Source: Oscillospiraceae bacterium
Lineage (GTDB): Bacteria > Bacillota > Clostridia > Lachnospirales > Lachnospiraceae
NCBI GenBank assembly: GCA_021771715.1
Contig: JAETOO010000018.1
Location: 124,001 to 188,000, forward strand
Length of the DNA stretch: 64,000 nt
Reading direction: 5' to 3'
Shown: positions 1 to 7,995 of the stretch, piece by piece
Layout of the letters: each line of letters opens with the position of its first letter
How positions within the stretch are numbered: the stretch's first letter is position 1
Notes under the pieces: generated by a model
Told to the model about the DNA's origin: nothing
The model's input: the letters and a program-made list of their open reading frames with translations, nothing else
Databases searched by the model: none
Position numbers and translations under genes: made by a program

Positions 1-248
1 ACAAAGCCCTTCAGCTCTCCGTCCACAAAAGCGCCGTACACCAGGCCGCCTGTGGCTGCCGTGTTTTTGAGGCAGCGAATCAATACGGCGTAGTCGGCCT
101 CACTCCAGTCGTCAACGAAGGGATCCGGCTGAATGGTCCACCGGCCGTCGACTCTCCGCCAGCAGTCCGTCACAACCTGTCTGCGCCGAAACGGGCGAAA
201 CAGGTCCCTGGTGATTTCCGTTTCTTCTATTTTTCTGTAAAAAATCAT
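1..248 (-). CDS. GNAT-type N-acetyltransferase, N-terminal part
   Basis: Only the first 82 or so residues are in the window; the gene runs off the left edge. The start is the ATG at 246-248 on the minus strand, preceded by a clear GGAGGTG ribosome site. The visible N-terminus contains a W-R-R-V-D-G-R-W stretch and then D-D-W-S-E-A-D-Y and G-G-L-V-Y-G-A-F-V-D-G-E-L-K-G-F. This resembles the N-terminal part of GNAT-family acetyltransferases of Clostridia, but the acetyl-CoA binding loop lies outside the window. It is divergent from the GH120 gene; the shared spacer carries three direct repeats. The substrate cannot be told. Confidence 0.6.
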   Translation of the reverse strand, partial: MIFYRKIEETEITRDLFRPFRRRQVVTDCWRRVDGRWTIQPDPFVDDWSEADYAVLIRCLKNTAATGGLVYGAFVDGELKGF

Positions 249-267
249 AAGCACCTCCATAGATCGT

Positions 268-366
268 TGATTCCCGGTATCGTAAGTCGCAGCGATAAAA
301 ATGATTCCCGGCATCGTAAGTCAGGGCGGAAAAAATTTCTGGCATGATGAGCCGGAGCGGAGAAAA
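268..366. repeat. Three tandem 31-34-bp direct repeats between divergent genes
   Basis: Three imperfect copies lie head to tail at 268-301, 302-335 and 336-366. The shared core is TTCCCGGCATCGTAAGTC followed by a GC-rich patch and an A-run. Copy 3 is more diverged (TTTCTGGCATGATGAGCC). A related site occurs at 19695-19722, in front of the araC-family gene. Spacing of about three helical turns and the position between divergent genes suggest operator sites, which is inference. Confidence 0.55.
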
Positions 367-464
367 CGCGGGATGCCGCCACTCCTTCCAGACAGTGTAC
401 TGCGAATAGAACTAAAATGCAAGAGGAGCAAGATTTGATATGGAAAGAGAAGCAAGATTTGATG

Positions 465-492
465 TGACAATTCCGGGCAGAACCCTTAAAAT
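465..492 (+). promoter_or_regulatory. Candidate promoter of the GH120 gene
   Basis: TGACAA at 465-470 and TAAAAT at 487-492 are separated by 16 bp. Transcription would begin about 40 bp before the ATG at 539, which supports that start over the in-frame ATG at 440. The -35 match is incomplete. Confidence 0.3.
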
Positions 493-538
493 AAAGCTAT
501 CTAGTTCCATAAAAAATCATGCAAAAAGGAGGCCCAAA

Positions 539-2548
539 ATGAAAATTTATGTGAACGTCAATGCCGCCCTGGATGGCTGCGGCAGCAAAGAGGCGCCCTT
601 CCGCCGGATTCAGCAGGCGGCGGATATCGCAAAGCCAGGTGATGAGGTCCTGGTCGCACCGGGAATCTACCGCGAGTACGTGAGCCCGGTCAATGCCGGA
701 ACGGAGGATGCGCGGATCACCTACACGAGCACGGAGCCGCTGGGCGCTGTCATTACCGGCGCGGAGGAGCTGAAGAACTGGGTTCCCTATAAGGGGAATG
801 TGTGGACTGCGAGCGTGGACAATTCTATTTTTGCAGGCTACAATCCGTACACCACGTATGTGTACGGGGACTGGTATTTTGCCGGGCGCACGAAGCACAC
901 CGGCGTGGTGTACCAGAATGACAGGATGCTCTACGAGGCTGCGTCCATAGAGGAGTGTATGGCCGGGGAAGTCTGGAAATGCTCCTGGGAGCCGGAGGAA
1001 TCCCGCTATAAATGGTTCGCGGTTCAGGAGGACGGGCGCACGGTATTTTACGTGAACCTGCTCGGCGCGGACCCGAACAAGGAGCGGATGGAGATCAATG
1101 TTCGGGAGCAGTGCTTCGTCCCGGAAAAGACGGGTATCGGCTACATCACAGTCAGCGGCTTCACGATTACGAAGGCCGCGACGAACTGGGCTCCGCCCGC
1201 AGCGTACCAGAACTGCATGATCGGCCCGCACTGGTCCAAGGGCTGGATCATCGAGGACTGTGAGATTTCCAACAGCAAGTGCTCCGGCATCGGCCTGGGC
1301 AAATACCTGGACCCGGAGAACAATCACTATTTCACGTACAAGCATGTGAAGAGCCCGACGCAGATGGAGCGCGACGCGGTCTGCCGCGGCCAGTATCACG
1401 GCTGGGTGAAGGAGAAGGTCGGCAGCCACATCATCCGCCGCAACAATATCCATCACTGCCAGCAGGGCGGAATTATCGGGAGAATGGGCTGCGTCTTCTC
1501 CGTCATCGAGGACAACCACATCCATCACATCAACAACATGATGGAGCTGGGCGGAGCTGAGATTGCCGGAATCAAGCTCCACGCCGCGATTGACGTCATC
1601 ATGCGCCGCAACCACATCCACCACTGCACGATGGGAATCTGGACCGACTGGGAGGCGCAGGGCACCCGCATCACGCAGAACCTGCTGCACGACAACCAGC
1701 GTCCGGAATTTGCGGAGCAGCTGGACGGCGGCATGATGAGCCAGGATATTTTCGTGGAGGTAGGGCACGGCCCGACGCTGATCGACCACAACCTGCTGCT
1801 CTCCGACGCGTCGCTGCGCATGGCGACCGAGGGGATCGCGATGGTACACAACCTGATCTGCGGCTCCTTCACAGCAGTCGGCGCCGGCTGCGATTCCATC
1901 GTGGAAGGAAAGCTGCGCCAGCGCTACACGCCGTACCATATCCCGCACCGCACGGAGGTGATGGGCTTCATGACGATCCTGCACGGCGACGACCGTTTTT
2001 ACAACAATATTTTCGTGCAGAAATGGCCGAAGCAGGCGACGGTGGTCAAGAGCGACAGCGAGCAGGGCGTCGTCATGACGGAGAACCGCGAGGTAGGTAC
2101 GCATGTCTTCGATGAGTATGTGACCTACGAGGAGTGGATCAAGTGCTTTGACATGGACAACGATACCCCGGATATGAAGGGGCTGGAGCCGTACCACTTC
2201 CGTCCGCTTCCGGTATGGATTGACGGAAACGCGTATTTTGCCGGGGCGGCGAGCTACAAAAAGGAGAAGCACAACCTTGTGGATACGGAGCACGAGATTC
2301 AGGTGGAGCTGACCGAGGAGAATGGTCATATGGTGCTTCACACGAATGTGTACGAGTTCATGAAGGGCTTTGAGGCGGAGCTGATCTCGTCCGACACGCT
2401 GGGGAAGGCATTCCAGCCGGAGGAGCGGTTCGAGAATCCGGACGGCTCGGAGATTGTCTTCCGGGCAGATTACCTGGGAAGCCAGCGTGCAACCAGCGTG
2501 ATCCCGGGACCGTTCGCAGAGCCGGTGTCCAGCCAGATCGTATATTAA
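539..2548 (+). CDS. GH120-family beta-xylosidase
   Basis: Predicted to release xylose from short xylo-oligosaccharides in the cytoplasm; no signal peptide is visible. The ATG at 539 follows AAAAGGAGG; an in-frame ATG at 440 would add 33 residues not typical of the family. The 669-residue protein is a right-handed beta-helix with many N-x-I-H-H rungs between about 290 and 400. It matches what I recall of Thermoanaerobacterium XylC (GH120) along its length, for example W-A-P-P, G-P-x-W-S-K-G-W-I-I-E-D and H-E/A-I-A-G-I-K-L-H-A-A-I-D. The family's nucleophile motif (D-W-E-A-Q-G-T, D370) and acid/base motif (F-V-E-V-x-H-G-P, E407) are both present. Fourteen extra residues separate them compared with XylC. 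The family call is firm; the exact substrate is inferred. Confidence 0.87.
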   Translation: MKIYVNVNAALDGCGSKEAPFRRIQQAADIAKPGDEVLVAPGIYREYVSPVNAGTEDARITYTSTEPLGAVITGAEELKNWVPYKGNVWTASVDNSIFAGYNPYTTYVYGDWYFAGRTKHTGVVYQNDRMLYEAASIEECMAGEVWKCSWEPEESRYKWFAVQEDGRTVFYVNLLGADPNKERMEINVREQCFVPEKTGIGYITVSGFTITKAATNWAPPAAYQNCMIGPHWSKGWIIEDCEISNSKCSGIGLGKYLDPENNHYFTYKHVKSPTQMERDAVCRGQYHGWVKEKVGSHIIRRNNIHHCQQGGIIGRMGCVFSVIEDNHIHHINNMMELGGAEIAGIKLHAAIDVIMRRNHIHHCTMGIWTDWEAQGTRITQNLLHDNQRPEFAEQLDGGMMSQDIFVEVGHGPTLIDHNLLLSDASLRMATEGIAMVHNLICGSFTAVGAGCDSIVEGKLRQRYTPYHIPHRTEVMGFMTILHGDDRFYNNIFVQKWPKQATVVKSDSEQGVVMTENREVGTHVFDEYVTYEEWIKCFDMDNDTPDMKGLEPYHFRPLPVWIDGNAYFAGAASYKKEKHNLVDTEHEIQVELTEENGHMVLHTNVYEFMKGFEAELISSDTLGKAFQPEERFENPDGSEIVFRADYLGSQRATSVIPGPFAEPVSSQIVY

Positions 2549-2606
2549 ATGGAAGATTGAGCGGCTTGTGCTGCCGCGTTCGGCGTTACTGAGACAGGAG
2601 AAATCG

Positions 2607-2641
2607 GCGCCCTCCGCCCTGATTTTGGGAGCGGAGGGCGC
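2607..2641 (+). terminator. Stem-loop after the GH120 gene
   Basis: A perfect 11-bp stem, GCGCCCTCCGC (2607-2617) with GCGGAGGGCGC (2631-2641), encloses a 13-nt loop. No strong T-run follows, so it may be a weak terminator or an mRNA 3' end stabiliser. Confidence 0.5.
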
Positions 2642-2700
2642 TGTCTGTCGTCAGGGAGGGTTCCGGTCTGGTTTCAGAAGGAGCAGAGAGAAGACGGTTC

Positions 2701-2773
2701 GCGGCAGCTCAGATATGCTGCGGACGAAAAGGTTCGAGAGTCAGGAATGTGTAACAATTCGCTGAGCTGCCGC
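2701..2773. other. Long-range 12-bp inverted repeat in intergenic DNA
   Basis: The stretch 2549-2979 holds no credible gene. Besides the stem-loop at 2607-2641 it contains GCGGCAGCTCAG (2701-2712) and its exact complement CTGAGCTGCCGC (2762-2773), 49 nt apart. It could be the closing helix of a structured leader or a regulator site. No known riboswitch was recognised. Confidence 0.35.
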
Positions 2774-2864
2774 CGTGCGGCCCTGGGATCTCTCTGCCTG
2801 TAGCTGGCTGAGTGATTGGAAATGACGGGAGAAAAGAGTGATAAATGTTCCGGCAAAAGGACGA

Positions 2865-2893
2865 TTGCCGAAACGAGTGATATGTGGTAGGAT
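2865..2893 (+). promoter_or_regulatory. Candidate promoter of the first MATE gene
   Basis: TTGCCG (2865-2870), a 17-bp spacer and TAGGAT (2888-2893) lie about 90 bp upstream of the chosen start. Confidence 0.4.
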
Positions 2894-2979
2894 AGGGGAC
2901 GGCCTGTCTTGTGATAGAGAGAAATGATAAAAATGACAGAGAAAATAGCACAGAGACGGGCAGGTCAGGGGGAAGAAGG

Positions 2980-4329
2980 ATGACACAATCACAATCGAAA
3001 ACACTGTTGACGGAGGGGACGATCTGGAAGAAGATGGTCGCGTTTGCGTTCCCTCTCTTTTTGGGAAATCTGTTCCAGCAGCTCTACAATACGGCGGACT
3101 CGCTGATCGTCGGAAATTTCCTCGGGAGCAATGCGCTCGCGGCGGTCAGCTCGTCGGGCAGCCTGATTTTTCTGCTGGTCGGATTTTTCAACGGGATCGC
3201 GATCGGGGCGGGCGTCGTGATCGCGCGGTACTACGGCGCGCGTGATATGGAGAAGCTGCAGCGGGCGATCCACACGACGGTCGGCTTTGGTATTCTGTCG
3301 GGTCTTCTGCTGATGGTGCTCGGGCTGCTGCTCGCGCCGCAGATTCTCGTGCTGATGCGGACGCCGGAGGAGGTGCTGCCGGAATCCATCTCGTATTTCC
3401 GGATCTATTTTCTCGGATCGCTCGCGTTCGTGCTCTACAACAATTTCGTCGGGATCCTGCAGTCGGTCGGCGACAGCCGCCACCCGCTGTACTATCTGAT
3501 CTTTTCGTCGCTGGTGAATATCGTGCTCGACCTGTTCTTTGTCGGGGTGCTGCACCTCGGCGTCGGATCGGCGGCCGCGGCGACGGTGATCTCGCAGTTT
3601 GTGAGCGCAGCGCTGTGCCTGTACCGGCTCACGAGGAAGAGCCCGGAGGAATACCGCATCTCCCTGCGGCGGATCCAGCTGAATCCGTTTATGCTGAGGC
3701 TCATCGTGCGCAACGGTCTGCCCGCGGGAATCCAGAACTCGGTGATCTCGCTCGCGAACGTGTTCGTGCAGTCAAATATCAACAGCTTCGGCAGAGTCGC
3801 GATGGCGGGCTGCGGGTCTTACTCCAAGATTGAGGGGTTTGCGTTCCTGCCTGTGACGTGCTTCTCGATGGCGCTCACGACGTTCATCAGCCAGAACCTC
3901 GGGGCGGGGAAATATGACCGCGTCAAGAAGGGCGCGAAGTTCGGGATCCTGATGGGGATCTCGCTCGCGGAGCTCGTCGGTGTGGTGCTGTACTTTGCGA
4001 TGCCGTCGCTGATCGCGCTGTTCAACAGCGACCCGGAGGTGATCGCGTACGGGACGCGGCAGGCGCGGATCATCACGTTGTTCTATTTTCTGATGGCATT
4101 CTCCCACTGCATTGCCGGGATCATGCGCGGCGCCGGGAAGGCGACCGTGCCGATGGCCGTCATGCTCGTGTGCTGGTGCCTGATCCGCGTGACGTACATT
4201 ACCGTGGCGCTGCACTTCGTCCCGCGGATTGAGGTCGTCTTCTGGGCCTACCCGCTGACCTGGACGCTGAGCGGGGGCGTATTTTTGGCGTATTTCCTGA
4301 AGGGGGACTGGATGCATCAGAGGGAATGA
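2980..4329 (+). CDS. MATE-family multidrug/Na+ antiporter
   Basis: A 449-residue integral membrane protein of the MATE family, expected to export drugs or metabolites in exchange for Na+ or H+. The N-terminus has the family signature F-P-L-F-L-G-N-L-F-Q-Q-L-Y-N-T-A-D. About twelve hydrophobic segments follow, in two similar halves. The ATG at 2980 follows GGGGAAGAAGG; an in-frame start at 2911 would add a charged, unstructured leader and is less likely. It stands alone behind its own promoter-like sequence. The substrate is unknown. Confidence 0.87.
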   Translation: MTQSQSKTLLTEGTIWKKMVAFAFPLFLGNLFQQLYNTADSLIVGNFLGSNALAAVSSSGSLIFLLVGFFNGIAIGAGVVIARYYGARDMEKLQRAIHTTVGFGILSGLLLMVLGLLLAPQILVLMRTPEEVLPESISYFRIYFLGSLAFVLYNNFVGILQSVGDSRHPLYYLIFSSLVNIVLDLFFVGVLHLGVGSAAAATVISQFVSAALCLYRLTRKSPEEYRISLRRIQLNPFMLRLIVRNGLPAGIQNSVISLANVFVQSNINSFGRVAMAGCGSYSKIEGFAFLPVTCFSMALTTFISQNLGAGKYDRVKKGAKFGILMGISLAELVGVVLYFAMPSLIALFNSDPEVIAYGTRQARIITLFYFLMAFSHCIAGIMRGAGKATVPMAVMLVCWCLIRVTYITVALHFVPRIEVVFWAYPLTWTLSGGVFLAYFLKGDWMHQRE

Positions 4330-4384
4330 ATGTGGGGACAAGTGACAATTTGCATACGCAAGGAGAATGAGGGTGTTGCAAAAT

Positions 4385-4602
4385 AAGTTGTACGATTTTC
4401 TCGTACAACTCGATTGCGCCCTCTTTTTTTTAATTTTTTCTTTAAGTCACTCCAATACCGGCGAGGATTATCTGTGCCGGCCAGAACAGAAATCACATCT
4501 ACAATGGAAAAAATATCATTCTTCCCGTTCTGTATCCCATGCGGTGCGGGTTTGTTTATCTTCAAATAGCCGGATAGCATCGTTATCTTTTAACTCACCC
4601 AT
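4385..4602 (-). pseudogene. Decayed BRO-N/antirepressor-type gene
   Basis: Read on the minus strand from ATG 4602, the sequence encodes an N-terminus typical of BRO-family phage antirepressor-like proteins. The pieces are M-G-E-L-K-D-N-D-A-I-R-L-F-E, then F-S-I-V-D-V-I, N-P-R-R-Y-W-S-D-L-K-K-K-L-K-K and L-Y-E-K-I-V-Q-L, in three different frames. The expected W codon before the second piece is TGA, one extra T lies in a T-run, and one extra A lies in an A-run after L-K-K. Homology stops after V-Q-L. Family recognition is from memory; the frame breaks are directly visible. It is probably a relic of a prophage or other mobile element. Confidence 0.6.
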
Positions 4603-4994
4603 ACCTATGTCTCTCTTTCTCGTAGGGATAGTTCTTGTTTATGGGATCTTTTTAAGAGAAATTACTTATCTTTTTTTATCCATAAGGGACCAGATTCTAA
4701 AATTTTTTTCATAAACTGGACCGTTTTTTTGTGTTGCATTTACTAAATGAAAAAATGAGAGGCAGACACTTTTTACTATCTGAAGTAATCATTTTCAACC
4801 GCTGACAATTTGTCAGCAATTCTCTTGTACTGTACGATTTGCTCGTACACTTTCAAAATTTTTATCTTTCTCCCACCGTATAACCTCAATTATTTTCCCC
4901 CTACCTATTGCATTATTTCCATATCTGTGTATAATCAACTTTGTTATGCAATTTTAAATAAAAAGTTCAGTATTTAAAAACAGGAGGGAGCATT
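4603..4994. other. AT-rich intergenic island with a promoter
   Basis: This stretch is far more AT-rich than the flanking genes. A short minus-strand reading frame ending near 4779 encodes Y-E-Q-I-V-Q-Y-K-R-I-A-D-K-L, which may be another gene remnant. GCTGACA/TGTCAGC forms a small palindrome at 4801-4817. No intact gene is seen. Confidence 0.4.
4908..4935 (+). promoter_or_regulatory. Promoter of the XRE-cupin/pot operon
   Basis: TTGCAT (4908-4913), a 16-bp spacer and TATAAT (4930-4935) lie about 60 bp before the regulator start. It is probably the promoter of the regulator and the polyamine transport genes behind it. Confidence 0.55.
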
Positions 4995-5528
4995 TTGAAC
5001 ATCGGGAGGAAGCTGAAGGAACTGAGGCTTCAGAACGGACTGACACTGAATGACCTGGCGTCGAGGAGCGAGCTGACGAAGGGATTTTTGTCGCAGGTCG
5101 AGCGGGATCTGACGATGCCGAGCATCGCGACACTGGCGGATATTCTCGAGGCGCTCGGGACGAATCTGTCGGAGTTTTTTCACGAGGAGCCGGAGGAGCA
5201 GATCGTGTTCACGTCGCAGGAGTTTTTCGTCGACGAGCAGGAGGACTACAGCATCGAGTGGGTGATCCCGAACGCGCAGAAGAACCAGATGGAGCCGATT
5301 CTGCTGACGCTGCACCCGCACAGGAAGAGCCGGGAGATGACGAGCCATCCGGGCGAGGAGTTCGGGTATGTGCTCAAGGGCGCTGTGACGCTGGTGCGCG
5401 GGAACAAAAAGTACCGGGTGAAGGCGCATGAGACCTTTTACCTGGACGGGTCGAAGGGGCACTATTTGTATAACAATGGGAGCACGGACGCGAAGATCCT
5501 TTGGATCACGACGCCGCCGTGGTTCTGA
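4995..5528 (+). CDS. XRE/cupin transcriptional regulator of polyamine transport
   Basis: A 177-residue regulator with an N-terminal XRE helix-turn-helix (about residues 4-60, with L-T-K-G-F-L-S-Q-V-E) and a C-terminal cupin domain (about 105-175, with H-P-G-E-E-F-G-Y-V and L-D-G-S-K-G-H-Y). This PuuR-like layout is common for regulators that sense a small ligand through the cupin. The start is TTG at 4995, preceded by AGGAGGGAG. It is followed 46 bp later by potA and is probably cotranscribed. By position it should control polyamine uptake; the ligand is inferred to be putrescine or spermidine. Confidence 0.85.
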   Translation: MNIGRKLKELRLQNGLTLNDLASRSELTKGFLSQVERDLTMPSIATLADILEALGTNLSEFFHEEPEEQIVFTSQEFFVDEQEDYSIEWVIPNAQKNQMEPILLTLHPHRKSREMTSHPGEEFGYVLKGAVTLVRGNKKYRVKAHETFYLDGSKGHYLYNNGSTDAKILWITTPPWF

Positions 5529-5574
5529 CAGCCGCGGATGGCGGTTTGCACTAGAATGAGGAGGAGAAGGTGAG

Positions 5575-7152
5575 ATGGAACAAAAGAAGCTGATCGAGTT
5601 TCGGAATGTCGTCAAGAGCTTTGACGGGCAGATTGTCCTGAAGGGTGTGAATCTTGACATCTACGAGAAGGAGTTTGTGACGCTGCTGGGGCCGAGCGGG
5701 TGCGGGAAGACGACGCTGCTTCGGATCCTGGGAGGGTTTCTGGACGCGGATGAGGGCGAGGTGATCTTCGACGGGGAGCGGATCAATGACCGGCCGCCGT
5801 ACGAGCGCGAGCTGAACACGGTCTTCCAGAAGTATGCGCTGTTCCCGCATCTGAGCGTCTATGAGAATATCGCGTTCGGGCTGAAGATCAAGAAGATGAG
5901 CAAGGACGTGATCGAGCAGAAGGTCATGAAGATGCTGAAGCTGATCGGACTCGAGGGCTTTGAGAATAAAAATACGACGCTGCTCTCCGGCGGCCAGCAG
6001 CAGCGCGTCGCGATCGCGCGGGCGCTGGTGAACGAGCCGAAGGTGCTGCTTCTGGACGAGCCGCTCGCGGCGCTGGATCTGAAGCTGCGCAAGGAGATGC
6101 AGTATGAGCTGAAACGGATCCAGCAGGAGGTCGGGATCACGTTTATCTTTGTCACGCACGACCAGGAGGAGGCGCTGACGATGTCGGACAAGATCGTCGT
6201 CATGAAGGGCGGCGAGATCCAGCAGATCGGGACGCCGGAGGAGATCTACAACGAGCCGGCCAACCGCTACGTGGCGAACTTCATCGGCGAGAGCAACATC
6301 ATTCCGGGCGTGATGCTCGAGGACTACCGGGTGCGGTTTGACGACATCACCTTCGACTGCGTGGACTACGGCTTCAAGCCAAACGAGCCGGTCGACGTCG
6401 TGATCCGCCCGGAGGATATCGACATCGTCGCCGTGGAGGACGGAAAGATGACGGGCCAGGTGCTCAGTGTGCTGTTCAAGGGCGTGCACTATGAGATCAT
6501 GGTCGAGACGGTACCCGGCACGAGCGTGACGGTCAATATGAGCGTGATCCGCAACCACGACGTGACGAGCGAGAACGGGAAGGAAAAGATCAGCGCGACG
6601 GATTTCTACGTGGATATCGAGGATGTCGGGAAGCTGGACGACAGGGAGGTGATCGCGCGCGCGAACGCGCAGGCCTGGGACGCGCAGAGCGACGACTACA
6701 TCTCGATCGCGAAGCTCGAGTACGAGGTGAAAAATGAGATCGGAGCGTACCCGGTGCGCTTTGCGACGGCGAGCGGCACGAGCGTGGAGCGGACGATCTT
6801 CGTCGTGAACCAGCCGTTTGTCAAGAACGAGAAGGCAAATGAGGGCGTCATGGCGTTCAGCTTCACGAAGACGGTCGACGAGCTGCAGGAGTCGCAGACG
6901 CTGGACGTCGATCTGAAGACGTGGGCGAATGCACAGGGCTGGAAGCTGACGGACGAGGATCAGAGCGTCGAGATCTATGTGGACTACGATTTTGACCCGG
7001 AGCATATCCGGGAGGGCGTCTACCGGATCACGTTCTCGACGGAGGGGCGCGAGTTCAAAATTCACACGACGGACTACACGGAGGCAGGTCAGGAGGTCGG
7101 ACTGACGTTCTTCCCGGAGGATATTCACGTGATGTCAAGGATGGTGTACTAG
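5575..7152 (+). CDS. potA: PotA-like polyamine ABC transporter ATPase with inserted domains
   Basis: ATPase of the spermidine/putrescine importer. Walker [10 protein letters not shown] is at 39-47, the signature L-S-G-G-Q-Q-Q-R at 137-144, Walker B V-L-L-L-D-E-P at 157-163 and the switch His at 195. The TOBE region begins near 270. At 525 residues it is about 150 longer than usual PotA. The extra part, about 325-492, resembles two Ig-like beta-sandwich repeats (one with [14 protein letters not shown], one with [11 protein letters not shown]). It splits the TOBE region, whose end ([13 protein letters not shown]) resumes after it. RBS GAGGAGAAGG precedes the ATG. The ATPase call is firm; the Ig-like reading is from pattern only. 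Confidence 0.88.
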   Translation: MEQKKLIEFRNVVKSFDGQIVLKGVNLDIYEKEFVTLLGPSGCGKTTLLRILGGFLDADEGEVIFDGERINDRPPYERELNTVFQKYALFPHLSVYENIAFGLKIKKMSKDVIEQKVMKMLKLIGLEGFENKNTTLLSGGQQQRVAIARALVNEPKVLLLDEPLAALDLKLRKEMQYELKRIQQEVGITFIFVTHDQEEALTMSDKIVVMKGGEIQQIGTPEEIYNEPANRYVANFIGESNIIPGVMLEDYRVRFDDITFDCVDYGFKPNEPVDVVIRPEDIDIVAVEDGKMTGQVLSVLFKGVHYEIMVETVPGTSVTVNMSVIRNHDVTSENGKEKISATDFYVDIEDVGKLDDREVIARANAQAWDAQSDDYISIAKLEYEVKNEIGAYPVRFATASGTSVERTIFVVNQPFVKNEKANEGVMAFSFTKTVDELQESQTLDVDLKTWANAQGWKLTDEDQSVEIYVDYDFDPEHIREGVYRITFSTEGREFKIHTTDYTEAGQEVGLTFFPEDIHVMSRMVY

Positions 7153-7153
7153 G

Positions 7154-7993
7154 ATGAAACGGTTTTCACAGCTTGCGCTGCCGTATATCGCATGGGCGGT
7201 GATGATGCTGATCCTCCCGATGGGGCTGATCGCGCTGTACTCCTTCACGGAGCAGGGCAACACCATCATCTCCTTTACGATTACGCTGGAACATTACGCC
7301 CGCTTTTTTACCGACCCGGACTTTCTGATTGTCCTGTGGCGTTCGTTCCTGATTGCGGCGAAGACGACCGTGGTATGTCTGCTGCTCGGCTACCCGGTGG
7401 CCTACTTTATCTCGCGGAGCAGCGAAAAGACGCAGAACCTGCTCGTGCTCGCGATCACGATCCCGATGTGGATCAACATGCTCGTGCGCACGTACGCGTG
7501 GATCGGACTGCTGAGCGAGGGCGGCCTGATCCAGAGATTGCTCGGCCTTTTCGGACTTGGCGGCGGGGAGCTTCTGTACACGGAGGGCGCGGTGATGCTC
7601 GGCATGGTGTACAATTTCCTCCCGTTCATGGTGCTCCAGATCAACACCTCTCTGTGCAAGATGGATCACTCCCTGCTCGAGGCGAGCGCCGACCTGGGCG
7701 CGAATCCGCGGCAGACGTTTCTGCGTGTCACGCTGCCGATGTCGCTGCCCGGAGTGATCAACGGGATCACGCTCGTCTTTTTGCCGGCGGTCAGCTCGTT
7801 CTTTATCCCGAAGCTCCTGGGCGGCGGTCAGTATTTCCTGATCGGAAATCTGATCGAGAACCAGTTCATTACCGTAGGGGAGTGGAATTTCGGCAGCGCG
7901 ATTTCGATGATCATGGCGGTGATCATGATGCTGCTGATGATGGCGGTGCGCCGGATTGAGGTGCGCAACAGCGGCGGAAAGGGGGGAGCGTGA
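7154..7993 (+). CDS. potB: PotB polyamine ABC permease
   Basis: A 279-residue inner-membrane permease with six predicted transmembrane segments. The EAA loop (E-A-S-A-D-L-G-A-N-P-R-Q-T-F) lies near residues 176-189 and contacts PotA. It starts one base after the potA stop and its stop overlaps the region of the potCD start, so translation is tightly coupled. The family and neighbours identify it as the PotB subunit of a spermidine/putrescine importer. Confidence 0.88.
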   Translation: MKRFSQLALPYIAWAVMMLILPMGLIALYSFTEQGNTIISFTITLEHYARFFTDPDFLIVLWRSFLIAAKTTVVCLLLGYPVAYFISRSSEKTQNLLVLAITIPMWINMLVRTYAWIGLLSEGGLIQRLLGLFGLGGGELLYTEGAVMLGMVYNFLPFMVLQINTSLCKMDHSLLEASADLGANPRQTFLRVTLPMSLPGVINGITLVFLPAVSSFFIPKLLGGGQYFLIGNLIENQFITVGEWNFGSAISMIMAVIMMLLMMAVRRIEVRNSGGKGGA

Positions 7994-7995
7994 CG

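Noticed and set aside
497-2341. A 614-codon open frame antisense to the GH120 gene.
   Set aside because: It mirrors the real gene in a GC-rich sequence, has a composition rich in R, H, V and D as expected for a shadow, and no ribosome site or family motif. The same holds for the other long antisense frames over genes in this window.
4367-4714. A 115-codon plus-strand open frame in the AT-rich island.
   Set aside because: It has no ribosome site or recognisable domain, and the opposite strand carries the better explained BRO remnant.
4387-4849. Two palindromes of the form TGTACGA-n5-TCGTACA as paired operators for the XRE regulator.
   Set aside because: The first (4387-4409) lies within the coding remnant L-Y-E-K-I-V-Q-L of the decayed BRO-type gene, and the second encodes Y-E-Q-I-V-Q in a similar remnant. 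They are more likely shared ancestry than operators.
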